Positions 34,951-42,999 of a stretch of 64,000 nt of DNA are shown in pieces. Origin of the DNA: Merdimonas faecis (lineage in GTDB: Bacteria; Bacillota; Clostridia; Lachnospirales; Lachnospiraceae); contig NZ_MIEH01000018.1 of the NCBI RefSeq assembly GCF_001754075.1, forward strand, positions 520,462 to 584,461, in the 5' to 3' direction. The notes below the pieces were generated by a model, which worked only from the letters and a program-made list of their open reading frames with translations, had not been told where the DNA came from and searched no databases. How positions within the stretch are numbered: position 1 is the stretch's first letter; each line of letters begins with the position of its first letter. A program made the translations under genes and the position numbers.

Positions 34951-35245
34951 AAAAAAACGCCCTAAGCTTTTGGCTGCTTAGGGCGAATCAGATATCCGTG
35001 TTACCACCTAAATTCAGAGAATTTTTCTCTGCACTCTGCCGATACGGGAAATAATAAAAGCTTTTCCGATACCGTTCCCCTGTAACGTGGGGAAATACGT
35101 TGAAGTCTACTTGAAGCTTTCCTCTTTCGGTTCACTGCTCGAAGGCTACTTCCATAATCTCTTCACGAAGGTTCACACCACCCACCTTCTCTCTTGGCAT
35201 TCGACGACTATGTACTCCTCCTTGTCACTGCATTTCGCTGAATAA
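34951..35245 (-). ncRNA. T-box leader of ilvB
   Basis: The minus strand shows the T-box core AGGTGGTAACACGGA (plus about 34995-35009), and the terminator CGCCCTAAGC / GCTTAGGGCG with seven T (34951-34985). The stem I apical part AGAGAG...GGTGGGTGGTGTGAACC is also present. From the pattern GAA-NNN-GCC-TTCGAGC the specifier is probably GTA (valine) at plus 35147-35149. Uncharged tRNA would favour read-through into ilvB. Confidence 0.93.
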
Positions 35246-35253
35246 TTATCACT

Positions 35254-35282
35254 ATTATATTCATATTTTCTACTATTGTCAA
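35254..35282 (-). promoter_or_regulatory. Promoter of the ilvB T-box transcript
   Basis: TTGACA (plus 35277-35282) and TATAAT (35254-35259) on the minus strand, both exact, with a 17-base spacer. Confidence 0.88.
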
Positions 35283-35298
35283 TCTATTTACTGCAGAT

Positions 35299-36516
35299 TT
35301 ATAAAATTCCCACTGCTTTTCCCACTCTGGCAGCCACCTGCTCCCACCGGATTCTTCTAAGATCTGCTGCCGGCTTCCGCAGATTTCCCTGTTCCTGTAC
35401 TGCCCTTGCTGCTGTCCAGAGGCTCTCGGCCAGCCGCTGTTCAAATCCAGGAAGATCCTCCTCGACCGGCTCATCTACCCCCCTCATTCTGGGCGGCCTG
35501 ACATAAAGCACATCTGCCCCTGGCGCACATTCTGTCAGCCAGGGCCTGATCCCTGGAAGGTCTGTCATCACCACACGGTCTCCGCAGGCTAAAGCTTCTA
35601 CCGGAGTCAGCGGAAGTCCCTCACAGAAGGAGGGCAGCACAAATATGTCACACATATTATATAGCTTTGCCAGATTCTGCTGCGAAAGCTTTCCCAAAAA
35701 CTTTACCGGGTAGCGGCATCTTCTTGCCAGCGCCCTCGCCTCTTCATACTCCTTCTGGTTGCCGGCTCCTCCTGCCAGGAAAAGATGGATCCTCTCTGTT
35801 CTGTAGGGCAGATGCTCCATTGCCCTTAGAAGACTCATTACACCTTTTTTCTCCGCAATCTTGCCCGCATAGGCGATCCGGATCTCTGACCCGTTCCGCT
35901 TTCTTTCACTCTGGAAAAAGATCCGATCATTATATCCAATCCCCACCACATGGATTTTGCCCGTGTCCGCGCCATAGATTTCCGAGATCATGGCTGTCTG
36001 GGCAGCCTGCAGAGCAAAAATACCGTCAAGATCACAGATCTGTTCTGCGATAAAAGAACGCTGCAAAGGATTTTTCTGCATCTGCCGCAAATCTGTATTA
36101 TGGCAGAATCCATAGACCCTTCTCTCCGGATAGTGCTTGCGCACCAGTGCAGTCAGAAGATACAGGTGGTGGCATAAGATCACATCCGGCTGGAGCTTAC
36201 GCACTGCCTGATCGATTACCTTTAAAAATGCCTGACTAAACTGTGCCGTCATCTCTTCTGTCATATCACAGTATCTGGTGCTGCGGTAGGGCATTTCATC
36301 CGACATCCCCGCCACCGGGAACGGCAGATCTTCCGTTTCAAATCGTACCGGACAAAAACGGATGCCCTCTGGAAGTTCGGGCCGGTCTTCCGGCCCGATC
36401 CCGGCTACCGCTCCCTGTTCATATCCCTTGTCCGCAAATGCACGGATCAGCTCTGTCATATAGACGCCGCTTCCTGTGCTGTCCGGCTTCTGGGCGCTGA
36501 TACTTAAAATTCTCAT
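35299..36516 (-). CDS. GT4-type glycosyltransferase
   Basis: A 405-residue GT-B fold enzyme. The amino-terminal half has DSTGSGVYMTELIRAFADKG and the carboxy-terminal half has IRIAYAGKIAEKKGV and FVLPSFCEGLPLTPVEALACG, the EX7E sugar-nucleotide motif of family GT4. The acceptor is unknown. Its ATG directly follows the folA stop (TAA ATG), so it is co-transcribed with thyA and folA, an unexpected partner. Confidence 0.9.
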   Translation of the reverse strand: MRILSISAQKPDSTGSGVYMTELIRAFADKGYEQGAVAGIGPEDRPELPEGIRFCPVRFETEDLPFPVAGMSDEMPYRSTRYCDMTEEMTAQFSQAFLKVIDQAVRKLQPDVILCHHLYLLTALVRKHYPERRVYGFCHNTDLRQMQKNPLQRSFIAEQICDLDGIFALQAAQTAMISEIYGADTGKIHVVGIGYNDRIFFQSERKRNGSEIRIAYAGKIAEKKGVMSLLRAMEHLPYRTERIHLFLAGGAGNQKEYEEARALARRCRYPVKFLGKLSQQNLAKLYNMCDIFVLPSFCEGLPLTPVEALACGDRVVMTDLPGIRPWLTECAPGADVLYVRPPRMRGVDEPVEEDLPGFEQRLAESLWTAARAVQEQGNLRKPAADLRRIRWEQVAARVGKAVGIL

Positions 36517-37008
36517 TTATTTTTGAACCCTCTCATACACGGTAAAATAATACTCCAGATCAAAACAGGTCTGTTCCTCACTGATTTTTGTCATCTGCCA
36601 TTCGTCATCCTGATCCAGGCTTGGGAAATAGGTGTCTGCGTCAAAAGCATGATCGATCTTCGTTACCAATGCGGTATCACAATAGGGAAGCATGGCCCGG
36701 TAAATACTTTCTCCTCCGATCACAAAGACTTCTCCTTCATACTTCTTACTCTCTTCCACAGCTTCTTCCACACTGTGAACCACCACGGCTCCCTTCACCT
36801 GATAATCCGGCTTTCTGGAGATCACGATATTCACCCGGTTCTTTAAAGGCTGTCCCTGCGGGAAACTCTCCAGGGTCTTACGTCCCATAATGACCACATT
36901 CCCCTGTGTGGTCTCCCGAAAGAACTTCATATCCGCCGGGATGCTCCACATCAGCTTATTATTCTTTCCAATCGCCCAGTTTTTGTCAACCGCAACAATT
37001 AATTTCAT
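36517..37008 (-). CDS. folA: Dihydrofolate reductase
   Basis: A 163-residue DHFR that restores tetrahydrofolate after thymidylate synthesis. Seen: LIVAVDKNWAIGKNNKLMW, the substrate Asp region IPADMKFFRETT, NVVIMGRKTLES and VFVIGGESIYRAML. It lies 13 bp after thyA, the standard pairing. Confidence 0.97.
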   Translation of the reverse strand: MKLIVAVDKNWAIGKNNKLMWSIPADMKFFRETTQGNVVIMGRKTLESFPQGQPLKNRVNIVISRKPDYQVKGAVVVHSVEEAVEESKKYEGEVFVIGGESIYRAMLPYCDTALVTKIDHAFDADTYFPSLDQDDEWQMTKISEEQTCFDLEYYFTVYERVQK

Positions 37009-37021
37009 CTGTCCTGCCTCC

Positions 37022-37870
37022 TTATATTGCTACCGGAATATTCCGGATCTGTTCATGGGTCTGATAGTCGATCAGCTTCACGTCATCCGGCGTAAATTCA
37101 TAGAAATCCTTTATTTCCGGATTCAGCCAGAATTTCGGCGCCGGCAGAGGTTCTCTTGAGATCAGTTCCCGGATCATCGGCACATGACGGTCATAAATAT
37201 GTGCATCCGCGATCACATGCACCAGCTCTCCCACCTGCATATCGCAGACCTGTGCCAGCATATGCATCAGCACAGAATACTGGCACACGTTCCAGTTATT
37301 GGCAGCCAGCACGTCATTGGATCTCTGGTTCAGGATTCCATTCAGCACAAGCTTCTCGCTGTCCGGCTTCTTCGATACATTAAAGGTCATGCTATAGGCA
37401 CATGGATACAGATTCATCTCGTGAAGATCCTGATGTACATACAGGTTTGTCATGATCCGCCGGCTGTATGGATTATTTTTCAGGTCATAGATCACCCGGT
37501 CCACCTGGTCAAACAGGCCTTCCTTATACTGGTGCTTTACCTGCATCTGATATCCGTAAGCCTTGCCGATAGAGCCGTCTTCATCTGCCCAGCTGTCCCA
37601 GATATGGCTGTTCAGATCATGAATGTTATTGGATTTTTTCTGCCAGATCCACAAAAGCTCGTCCGTACAGCTCTTGATTGCAGTCCGTCTGAGGGTCAGC
37701 GCCGGAAATTCTTTGGAAAGATCATACCGGTTGACCACGCCGAATTTCTTGATCGTATAAGCCGGTGTTCCATCCTCCCACACCGGACGTACCTTTTCTC
37801 CTCTTGTGTCCGTACCGTTTTCAATAATATCTGTACACATTTCAATAAATACCTTATCTGCATAACTCAT
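37022..37870 (-). CDS. thyA: Thymidylate synthase
   Basis: A ThyA of 282 residues that methylates dUMP with methylene-tetrahydrofolate. The catalytic Cys is in YPCAYSMTFNV, followed by LNQRSNDVLAANNWNVCQYS and HIYDRHVP. GGAGG lies 11 bases before the ATG at 37870, which I take as the start. It is the first gene of thyA-folA-glycosyltransferase. Confidence 0.95.
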   Translation of the reverse strand: MSYADKVFIEMCTDIIENGTDTRGEKVRPVWEDGTPAYTIKKFGVVNRYDLSKEFPALTLRRTAIKSCTDELLWIWQKKSNNIHDLNSHIWDSWADEDGSIGKAYGYQMQVKHQYKEGLFDQVDRVIYDLKNNPYSRRIMTNLYVHQDLHEMNLYPCAYSMTFNVSKKPDSEKLVLNGILNQRSNDVLAANNWNVCQYSVLMHMLAQVCDMQVGELVHVIADAHIYDRHVPMIRELISREPLPAPKFWLNPEIKDFYEFTPDDVKLIDYQTHEQIRNIPVAI

Positions 37871-37926
37871 TTCAGCTACGTCCTCCAAATTTTTTTACTG
37901 TGACCAGTTTATCATGGATCGGGCAC

Positions 37927-37951
37927 AAAAAAAAGAGGGCATCGCCCTCTT
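37927..37951 (-). terminator. Terminator of the DUF3793-flavodoxin-DUF2325 genes
   Basis: On the minus strand AAGAGGGC pairs with GCCCTCTT around GAT, running into eight T. Confidence 0.92.
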
Positions 37952-37966
37952 CCTGAAAATCCATCC

Positions 37967-38245
37967 TTACGTACAGCCCTGCAGAACATTTTCCAGCGCA
38001 CTGGCACTGCTGCTGTGAGAACGCTCCACCCGGATCTGATAGCGCTCCGCCTCTTTCAGCGCACAATGGACCATTTTATGGGCCACTGTAGAAGTAAAGA
38101 GGATGATCAGGTCCGGCTGTCCGATCTGAGTCTTTAAATTTCCTGACATCCGGGTAAATACTTTTGCCTTACAGCGGTACTTCTTGCAAATCTGCTTATA
38201 CTGCTGCTCCATCCGCTCATTCCCGCCAATGATCACAACGCTCAT
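37967..38245 (-). CDS. DUF2325 family protein
   Basis: A 92-residue protein starting MSVVIIGGNERMEQQYKQIC, with the FTSTVAHKMVHCALKEAE block characteristic of DUF2325, a Rossmann-like domain of unknown function. Cysteines at about 20, 25 and 61 could bind metal. It follows the flavodoxin gene by 63 bp in the same direction, with no terminator seen between them. Confidence 0.85.
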   Translation of the reverse strand: MSVVIIGGNERMEQQYKQICKKYRCKAKVFTRMSGNLKTQIGQPDLIILFTSTVAHKMVHCALKEAERYQIRVERSHSSSASALENVLQGCT

Positions 38246-38308
38246 TCGATCATTCCTTTCTTTCTATGTACACGTCGTCCACTGCCTGTTCCCGTTATTT
38301 CCTGCTGC

Positions 38309-38737
38309 TTATACTGATACCATCTCTTTTCCGGCAGCTTTCAGTGCGTCTATTGCCGCGCCGTCCGGAGCTTCGTTGGCAATGATGCCCGCACCCGTCA
38401 CCAGAATGGCGCCGGCATTCTTCATCCGTTCTTCCCAGTTCCGCATCCATTCTCCGTCTCCCCAGCCATAAGACCCGAAGAGCAGAATCTTTTTCCCTTT
38501 TACTTTTCCCTCAAGCTCTGCCACGAAAGGCTCCATCTCGCTTTCCTCCAGCTCTTCCGCTCCCATGGAAGGGCATCCCAGGGCAAACACTTCCTCACCT
38601 GCCAGGGCGTCTGCACTGACGCTGTCCACCGTGATCAAAGCGGCCTCTCCGCCTGCTTCTCTGATCCCGTCTGCCAGGGCATTTGCCATCGCCTCTGTGT
38701 TTCCGGTTCCGCTCCAGTATACGATTGAAATACTCAT
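38309..38737 (-). CDS. Flavodoxin
   Basis: A short-chain flavodoxin of 142 residues. The FMN phosphate loop SGTGNTEAMA is at residues about 9-18, FALGCPSMGAEELEE forms the second loop and LFGSYGWGDGEW the third, which stacks on the flavin. Flavodoxin replaces ferredoxin as an electron carrier when iron is short. GGAGG precedes the ATG at 38737; the gene overlaps the end of the DUF3793 gene region closely enough to be co-transcribed with it. Confidence 0.93.
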   Translation of the reverse strand: MSISIVYWSGTGNTEAMANALADGIREAGGEAALITVDSVSADALAGEEVFALGCPSMGAEELEESEMEPFVAELEGKVKGKKILLFGSYGWGDGEWMRNWEERMKNAGAILVTGAGIIANEAPDGAAIDALKAAGKEMVSV

Positions 38738-38765
38738 ATTTCCAAATCCTCCTTTACTTCTGCAT

Positions 38766-39410
38766 TCATGCTGCATGAAACTCTGGTCTGTATACAATGT
38801 CCTGTATACTTTTCCCGGTCAAAAATTCATTAACTGCACTGGTTTTGGCCTGATCGTACGCCAGAAAGGTCATCTGCGCCCGTTCTCTGTTGTGATACAC
38901 CTTCCAATATCCGGCCAGCAGACATTCCTGTCCGCCGTTTTCAATAAAACCTCTCACATCCTCGATCGGGTAATCAAGAAAAACGCCGATTTCATGCGGA
39001 AAACACAAGTTTCGCCTGGAAGCTTCGCCAATCCTCTCTGCCAGGCGCCCGAATATCCTGTCGAGGTCCGGGCAAGGCTCACACGCATGACCATCGTTCT
39101 CTTCTGTCAGAATGTAACCAAATTCTTTTAAGAATTCACGAATCTCTTTCCCCATAAGATACCGTTCCATTTCTTTTTCCCGGAATAAAATGACCAGACA
39201 CCGCTCCTCACGGACAGCCAGCATCCTGTACGTGATCCCTGTCCCCTTCAATATCCCGCCAAGCATCCGACAGTGCCGGTGCTCCAGATTTGTGATGCAG
39301 GCAACCTTGATCCCTTTCAGCAGCGGGGCGCACTGCAGGATCAGCTGAAACTGCAGCCTTCTGTTGATATTCTGGTCCGAGAGCATGTACGCTACCACCT
39401 CTACCGGCAT
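38766..39410 (-). CDS. DUF3793 family protein
   Basis: A 214-residue protein: LQFQLILQCAPLLKGIKVAC near the start, LVILFREKEMERYL in the middle and FPHEIGVFLDYPIEDVRGFI near the end, which is the DUF3793 family usually found next to flavodoxin genes in Clostridia. The function is unknown. A Fur-like box lies about 50 bp upstream of its start, and AGGAGG before the ATG. Confidence 0.88.
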   Translation of the reverse strand: MPVEVVAYMLSDQNINRRLQFQLILQCAPLLKGIKVACITNLEHRHCRMLGGILKGTGITYRMLAVREERCLVILFREKEMERYLMGKEIREFLKEFGYILTEENDGHACEPCPDLDRIFGRLAERIGEASRRNLCFPHEIGVFLDYPIEDVRGFIENGGQECLLAGYWKVYHNRERAQMTFLAYDQAKTSAVNEFLTGKSIQDIVYRPEFHAA

Positions 39411-39459
39411 ATTTCATCCTCCAATCCGTCCGAAAAATTGACCGCGCTTTAATTTTGAG

Positions 39460-39478
39460 TTTGATTATCATTTGCATT
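39460..39478 (-). promoter_or_regulatory. Fur-like box before DUF3793-flavodoxin
   Basis: On the minus strand the site reads AATGCAAATGATAATCAAA, with AATGATAATCA close to the GATAATGATTATC Fur consensus. It lies about 50 bp upstream of the DUF3793 start, consistent with induction when iron is low. Confidence 0.6.
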
Positions 39479-39552
39479 TACAGTCTATCACAGGGATAGC
39501 CATATGGCAACCGCAGATGTTGATAGCATTTCTCATTTCCAGAATATTATCC

Positions 39553-39609
39553 AAATTGTATACGGGGACGTACACTTTTGTAAAAAGTGTACGTCCCCGT
39601 ATACAATTT
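39553..39609. repeat. Palindromic GGGGACGTACAC element, copy D
   Basis: The longest arms in the window: 27 bp, perfect (39553-39579 and 39583-39609), loop GTA. The outer 11 bases AAATTGTATAC are unique to this copy. The element ends 6 bp from the stop of the cupin gene and can form its terminal hairpin. Confidence 0.92.
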
Positions 39610-39615
39610 CGACAA

Positions 39616-39960
39616 TTACTTTTTTAGAATCAAAGCTACAAAGGTCAGATCTTCTTCCCCCGTATTTTTCAAGCCATGTCCATTTCCGTCATCACAGAAG
39701 AATACGTCTCCGGCCTCGGCCGGCACTTCCTTCCCATTATCACTGTACATCCCTTTTCCGGTCAGCAGATAATAGGTCTCGCTCTCTCCGTGGTGCTCAT
39801 GGTACCCCAGCTCACACTGCGGCGGAATCGTCACCTTGCTGAACATCCGGCAGTGTTCTCCAAGATCCCCTCCCGTAAGCAGCGCCTCCTTTAAAATGTA
39901 TCCGGCACCTCCGTTGGCATGTTCCGCTTTCACAATTTCTCTTTCTCCGGCTTTTGTCAT
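39616..39960 (-). CDS. Cupin-domain protein
   Basis: A 114-residue single cupin barrel. The metal site is visible as GYHEHHGESETYYLL (first motif) and the second motif AGDVFFCDDGNGHGLKN. Such small cupins may bind a sugar or act as isomerases or sensors; nothing here identifies the ligand. AAGGAGG fixes the start at 39960, and an upstream in-frame ATG at 40014 lacks a site. Confidence 0.9.
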   Translation of the reverse strand: MTKAGEREIVKAEHANGGAGYILKEALLTGGDLGEHCRMFSKVTIPPQCELGYHEHHGESETYYLLTGKGMYSDNGKEVPAEAGDVFFCDDGNGHGLKNTGEEDLTFVALILKK

Positions 39961-40028
39961 ACAATTTTCCTCCTTAAAAGTAGCGTTAATTTTGAATATC
40001 GCAAAATATTTCAAATCTGTCTATATAA

Positions 40029-40058
40029 ACAATACAACTACTTCTATAAATCTGTCAA
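40029..40058 (-). promoter_or_regulatory. Probable promoter of the cupin gene
   Basis: TTGACA (plus 40053-40058) and TATTGT (40029-40034) on the minus strand with an 18-base spacer. Confidence 0.55.
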
Positions 40059-40076
40059 CTATCCAAAAACCAGTGT

Positions 40077-40119
40077 AAATGGGGACGTACACTTTGTGCA
40101 AAAGTGTACGTCCCCATTT
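40077..40119. repeat. Palindromic GGGGACGTACAC element, copy E
   Basis: Perfect 19-bp arms (40077-40095 and 40101-40119) with only four outer bases (AAAT) before the core. It ends 10 bp from the stop of the Bce-type permease gene. Confidence 0.9.
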
Positions 40120-40129
40120 TCGCCTTCCG

Positions 40130-42124
40130 CTATCTTCTGACAATTTTGTAATATTCTCTTGCTGTTATGCCATATACGATTGCATAAAACACAGCAAACA
40201 CGGCCACGGTGATTACGGTACAAAGAAGGAACAGCGGCGTATTGGTAAAGTTCAGTGTGACCATAAGCTTCTTGATGACCTGGAACGCCACGGCCACATG
40301 CAGCACCGCCATGAACAGCGGCAGGAAGAACACAGTCAGTACCTGACTCCGAATGGTACGCCGGACTTCTTTCTGATCCATGCCTACCTTCTGCATGATC
40401 TGGAACCGTTCTTTGTCGTCATATCCCTCGGATATCTGTTTATAGTAAATGATCAGCACTGTCGCCATCAGGAACAGGGCTCCCAGATAAATGCCGATAA
40501 AGAAAAGTGATCCATACAGCCCATAAAAGTTTTCCCGGCTCTGCTGCCTGCTCTCACAGAAAGTACCTGCAACCTCTGACGTCAGCCGTTCCGTCATAGC
40601 TTCCTCTGCAGCAGTACAGTCTTTTTTGTCGCCATCCAGGTCAAACCGATGGATATACTCCACTGCACTTTGCTGCGCTATCCACTCCGGCGACATATCG
40701 CTATTCTCCCAGGCTTCCTTCAAAATCTTCGTAATCTCTTCTTCATCTGACATAATGAGATAATAAGCTTCCACTACTCTGGCCCTGTTTTTCGGCTCCA
40801 GCTTCAGGGTATCAAGCTCTCCTGCCACCTGATACGTTCTGGTTCCCATCTGCAGCTGGTCCTCTCCCCAGTTTTCTCCCGTGGAGTACACCAGCACTTC
40901 GTCAGTATCAAGTGAAATATTCTCACCTTCCATCGAATTGTAATCTGCCTCGGGGATCATATACACCTCTCTTATCTCAGAGGTTGAATAATCCCCGGTT
41001 TCTTTCAGGTCAAATCCGCCGTCTCTGAGGATTGCCGATACAGCTCCCTGTCGATAGACAAGTTCTGTATCCGGATCCACAGTGACATTGTGGGACGCCA
41101 TTTCTTCTGAAATGATTTTCTCCGTCTGTTCTTCCCCCTCCGGCGTGGTCTGATACAGGATCACCCCGTATTCCGTCGGGAAACGGTACCTCAGGATATC
41201 ATCCATTCCGGCATACAAGGACAACGTGGTTGAAATCATAACCAGCACCATGGTGCTCAGAATACAAATATTGGCAAGTCCCACTGCATTCTGCTTCATA
41301 CGGTAGATCATTCCCGATACAGAAGTAAAATGCTTTGCCTGATAATAGAATGATTTCTTTTTCCGAAGTGCTTTCAAAAAGGCAATGCTTCCTGCCACAA
41401 ACAGCGCATAGGTTCCAAGAATGACGCAGACCACCGCGATGAAGAAAGAAGAAATTGCCTCTAAAGGAGACTCCGTTATAAGGGCGATCGTATATCCGGC
41501 TCCAATCAGTGCAAATCCGATGATCGCCAGCAGGATCTTTGTCTTAGGCTCTCTTTCCCCCTGCCTGCTTCCCTGCAAAAGCTCCACCGGGTTTGCAAGA
41601 CGGATCTGCATCAGATTGTAAATAAGCGTCAGGAGAAAAATCACCAGAAACAGAACCAGTGTATCCATCAGAGACGGTACAGATACCGAAAACTCCAGCC
41701 CTACATCAAAATGCAGGAGCTTAAAAAGCGCAAGGTACATCAGTTTACTGAATACAAGTCCGGCCACCAGTCCTGCGCCGATCCCGATCACCGCCGTGAT
41801 AAGCGTCTCTGTAAAAAGCATCCTGGCAATATGACGCTTCCCCATGCCAAGGATATTGTAAACACCGATCTCCCGTTTTCTCCGTTTAATCAGGAAACTG
41901 TTCGTGTAAAACAGAAAGATTACCGCAAAAACGATGATCACGCCTCTGGCATAGCTCAGGATCAGTTTCAGGTTGTTTTCCACTATACCGTCATTTCTTG
42001 CCAGCGCATCCATAATGTAGAACATCATGACCGTAAGGACTGCCGTGAGAATATAAGGGACATACGTCTTATGGTTATTCTTCAGATTTGTGACCGCAAG
42101 TCTGGAATAGATCGATCCATTCAT
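40130..42124 (-). CDS. BceB-type ABC transporter permease
   Basis: A 664-residue FtsX-like permease of about ten membrane helices with a large extracytoplasmic domain (roughly residues 300-535, for example TETSDYSTSEIREVY-like acidic stretches) between helices 7 and 8. This is the layout of BceB, which recognises bacitracin and related peptides and signals to a partner kinase. Early motifs KRRKREIGVYNILGMGKRHI and NPVELLQGSRQGE fit the family. Its ATG shares an A with the ATPase stop (TAATG). Confidence 0.93.
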   Translation of the reverse strand: MNGSIYSRLAVTNLKNNHKTYVPYILTAVLTVMMFYIMDALARNDGIVENNLKLILSYARGVIIVFAVIFLFYTNSFLIKRRKREIGVYNILGMGKRHIARMLFTETLITAVIGIGAGLVAGLVFSKLMYLALFKLLHFDVGLEFSVSVPSLMDTLVLFLVIFLLTLIYNLMQIRLANPVELLQGSRQGEREPKTKILLAIIGFALIGAGYTIALITESPLEAISSFFIAVVCVILGTYALFVAGSIAFLKALRKKKSFYYQAKHFTSVSGMIYRMKQNAVGLANICILSTMVLVMISTTLSLYAGMDDILRYRFPTEYGVILYQTTPEGEEQTEKIISEEMASHNVTVDPDTELVYRQGAVSAILRDGGFDLKETGDYSTSEIREVYMIPEADYNSMEGENISLDTDEVLVYSTGENWGEDQLQMGTRTYQVAGELDTLKLEPKNRARVVEAYYLIMSDEEEITKILKEAWENSDMSPEWIAQQSAVEYIHRFDLDGDKKDCTAAEEAMTERLTSEVAGTFCESRQQSRENFYGLYGSLFFIGIYLGALFLMATVLIIYYKQISEGYDDKERFQIMQKVGMDQKEVRRTIRSQVLTVFFLPLFMAVLHVAVAFQVIKKLMVTLNFTNTPLFLLCTVITVAVFAVFYAIVYGITAREYYKIVRR

Positions 42125-42885
42125 TACTCGTCACCTCCTGCCTCCAGCACTGTCAGCGTATCGGAAATCTTCTGATACATCTGTTCATTGGAGAGATTGC
42201 CCCGGTAAAGCTGATGGAACACCTCTCCGTCTTTGATAAACAGTACTCTGTTGGCCGTGCTGGCCGCCTTGATGCTGTGGGTAACCATGAGGATTGTCTG
42301 TCCGTCCCGGTTGATTTCCTCAAAAAGAGCCAAAAGCCCGTCTGCCGCTTTTGAATCCAGCGCTCCGGTAGGCTCATCTGCCAGGATCAGCTGCGGTTTG
42401 GTGATCAGAGCCCTTGCTACTGCCGCCCTCTGCTTCTGACCTCCGGATACTTCATATGGATATTTCTTCAAGATATCCGCAATCCTCAGCTTTTCCACCA
42501 CCGGTGTGATCCTCTTCTCCATCTCCGGATATTTACGGCCGGAAAGTACCAGCGGAAGCAGGATATTATCCTCAATAGAAAACGTATCCAAAAGATTAAA
42601 GTCCTGAAACACAAACCCCAGGTTCTGCCTTCTGAAGGCTGCCATTTCTTTTTCCTTTATGCCGGCAAGATCCCTGCCTTTTAGATAAACCTTACCTCCT
42701 GTCGGCTTATCAAGCGCCGCAAGTATATTTAAAAGCGTTGTTTTTCCCGATCCGCTCTCTCCCATGATCGCGACATACTCTCTTGGCTCTACGGAAAAAT
42801 TCACATTCCGGAGCGCCTCTACCTGATTCCCGCCAAACCGGGTAGTGTAAATCTTTTTTACATTTTTCACATCTAATAATGCCAT
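42124..42885 (-). CDS. BceA-type ABC transporter ATPase
   Basis: A 253-residue ATPase: GESGSGKTTLLNILAALD (Walker A), YEVSGGQKQRAAVARAL (signature), LILADEPTGALDS (Walker B), with FQDFNLLDTFSIEDNILLP typical of the BceA/MacB group. It drives the permease that follows in the removal of peptide antibiotics from their targets. It is preceded by its own promoter region and a BceR-like box. Confidence 0.95.
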   Translation of the reverse strand: MALLDVKNVKKIYTTRFGGNQVEALRNVNFSVEPREYVAIMGESGSGKTTLLNILAALDKPTGGKVYLKGRDLAGIKEKEMAAFRRQNLGFVFQDFNLLDTFSIEDNILLPLVLSGRKYPEMEKRITPVVEKLRIADILKKYPYEVSGGQKQRAAVARALITKPQLILADEPTGALDSKAADGLLALFEEINRDGQTILMVTHSIKAASTANRVLFIKDGEVFHQLYRGNLSNEQMYQKISDTLTVLEAGGDE

Positions 42886-42923
42886 TTGATATCCATCCTT
42901 TCTTCAATGTCTTTACATCTCCC

Positions 42924-42973
42924 ATTATAAAAAAGGGAGAAATGTCCTTCCATTGATTTAGATGACATTTCTC
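42924..42973 (-). terminator. Hairpin with T run overlapping the bceA promoter -10
   Basis: GAGAAATGTC (minus strand, plus 42964-42973) pairs with GACATTTCTC (42937-42946) and runs into CCTTTTTT. The T run leads into TATAAT (42924-42929), a good -10 for bceA. The site may end the regulator-kinase transcript where the transporter transcript begins. Confidence 0.55.
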
Positions 42974-42981
42974 TCTCCAGT

Positions 42982-42997
42982 CTTACATTTCTGTAAG
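42982..42997 (-). promoter_or_regulatory. BceR-like binding box before bceA
   Basis: CTTACA-TTTC-TGTAAG is a perfect dyad that fits the TNACA-N4-TGTAA motif known for BceR-type regulators. It lies 3 bp past the kinase stop and about 55 bp upstream of the bceA -10. Confidence 0.8.
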
Positions 42998-42999
42998 GA

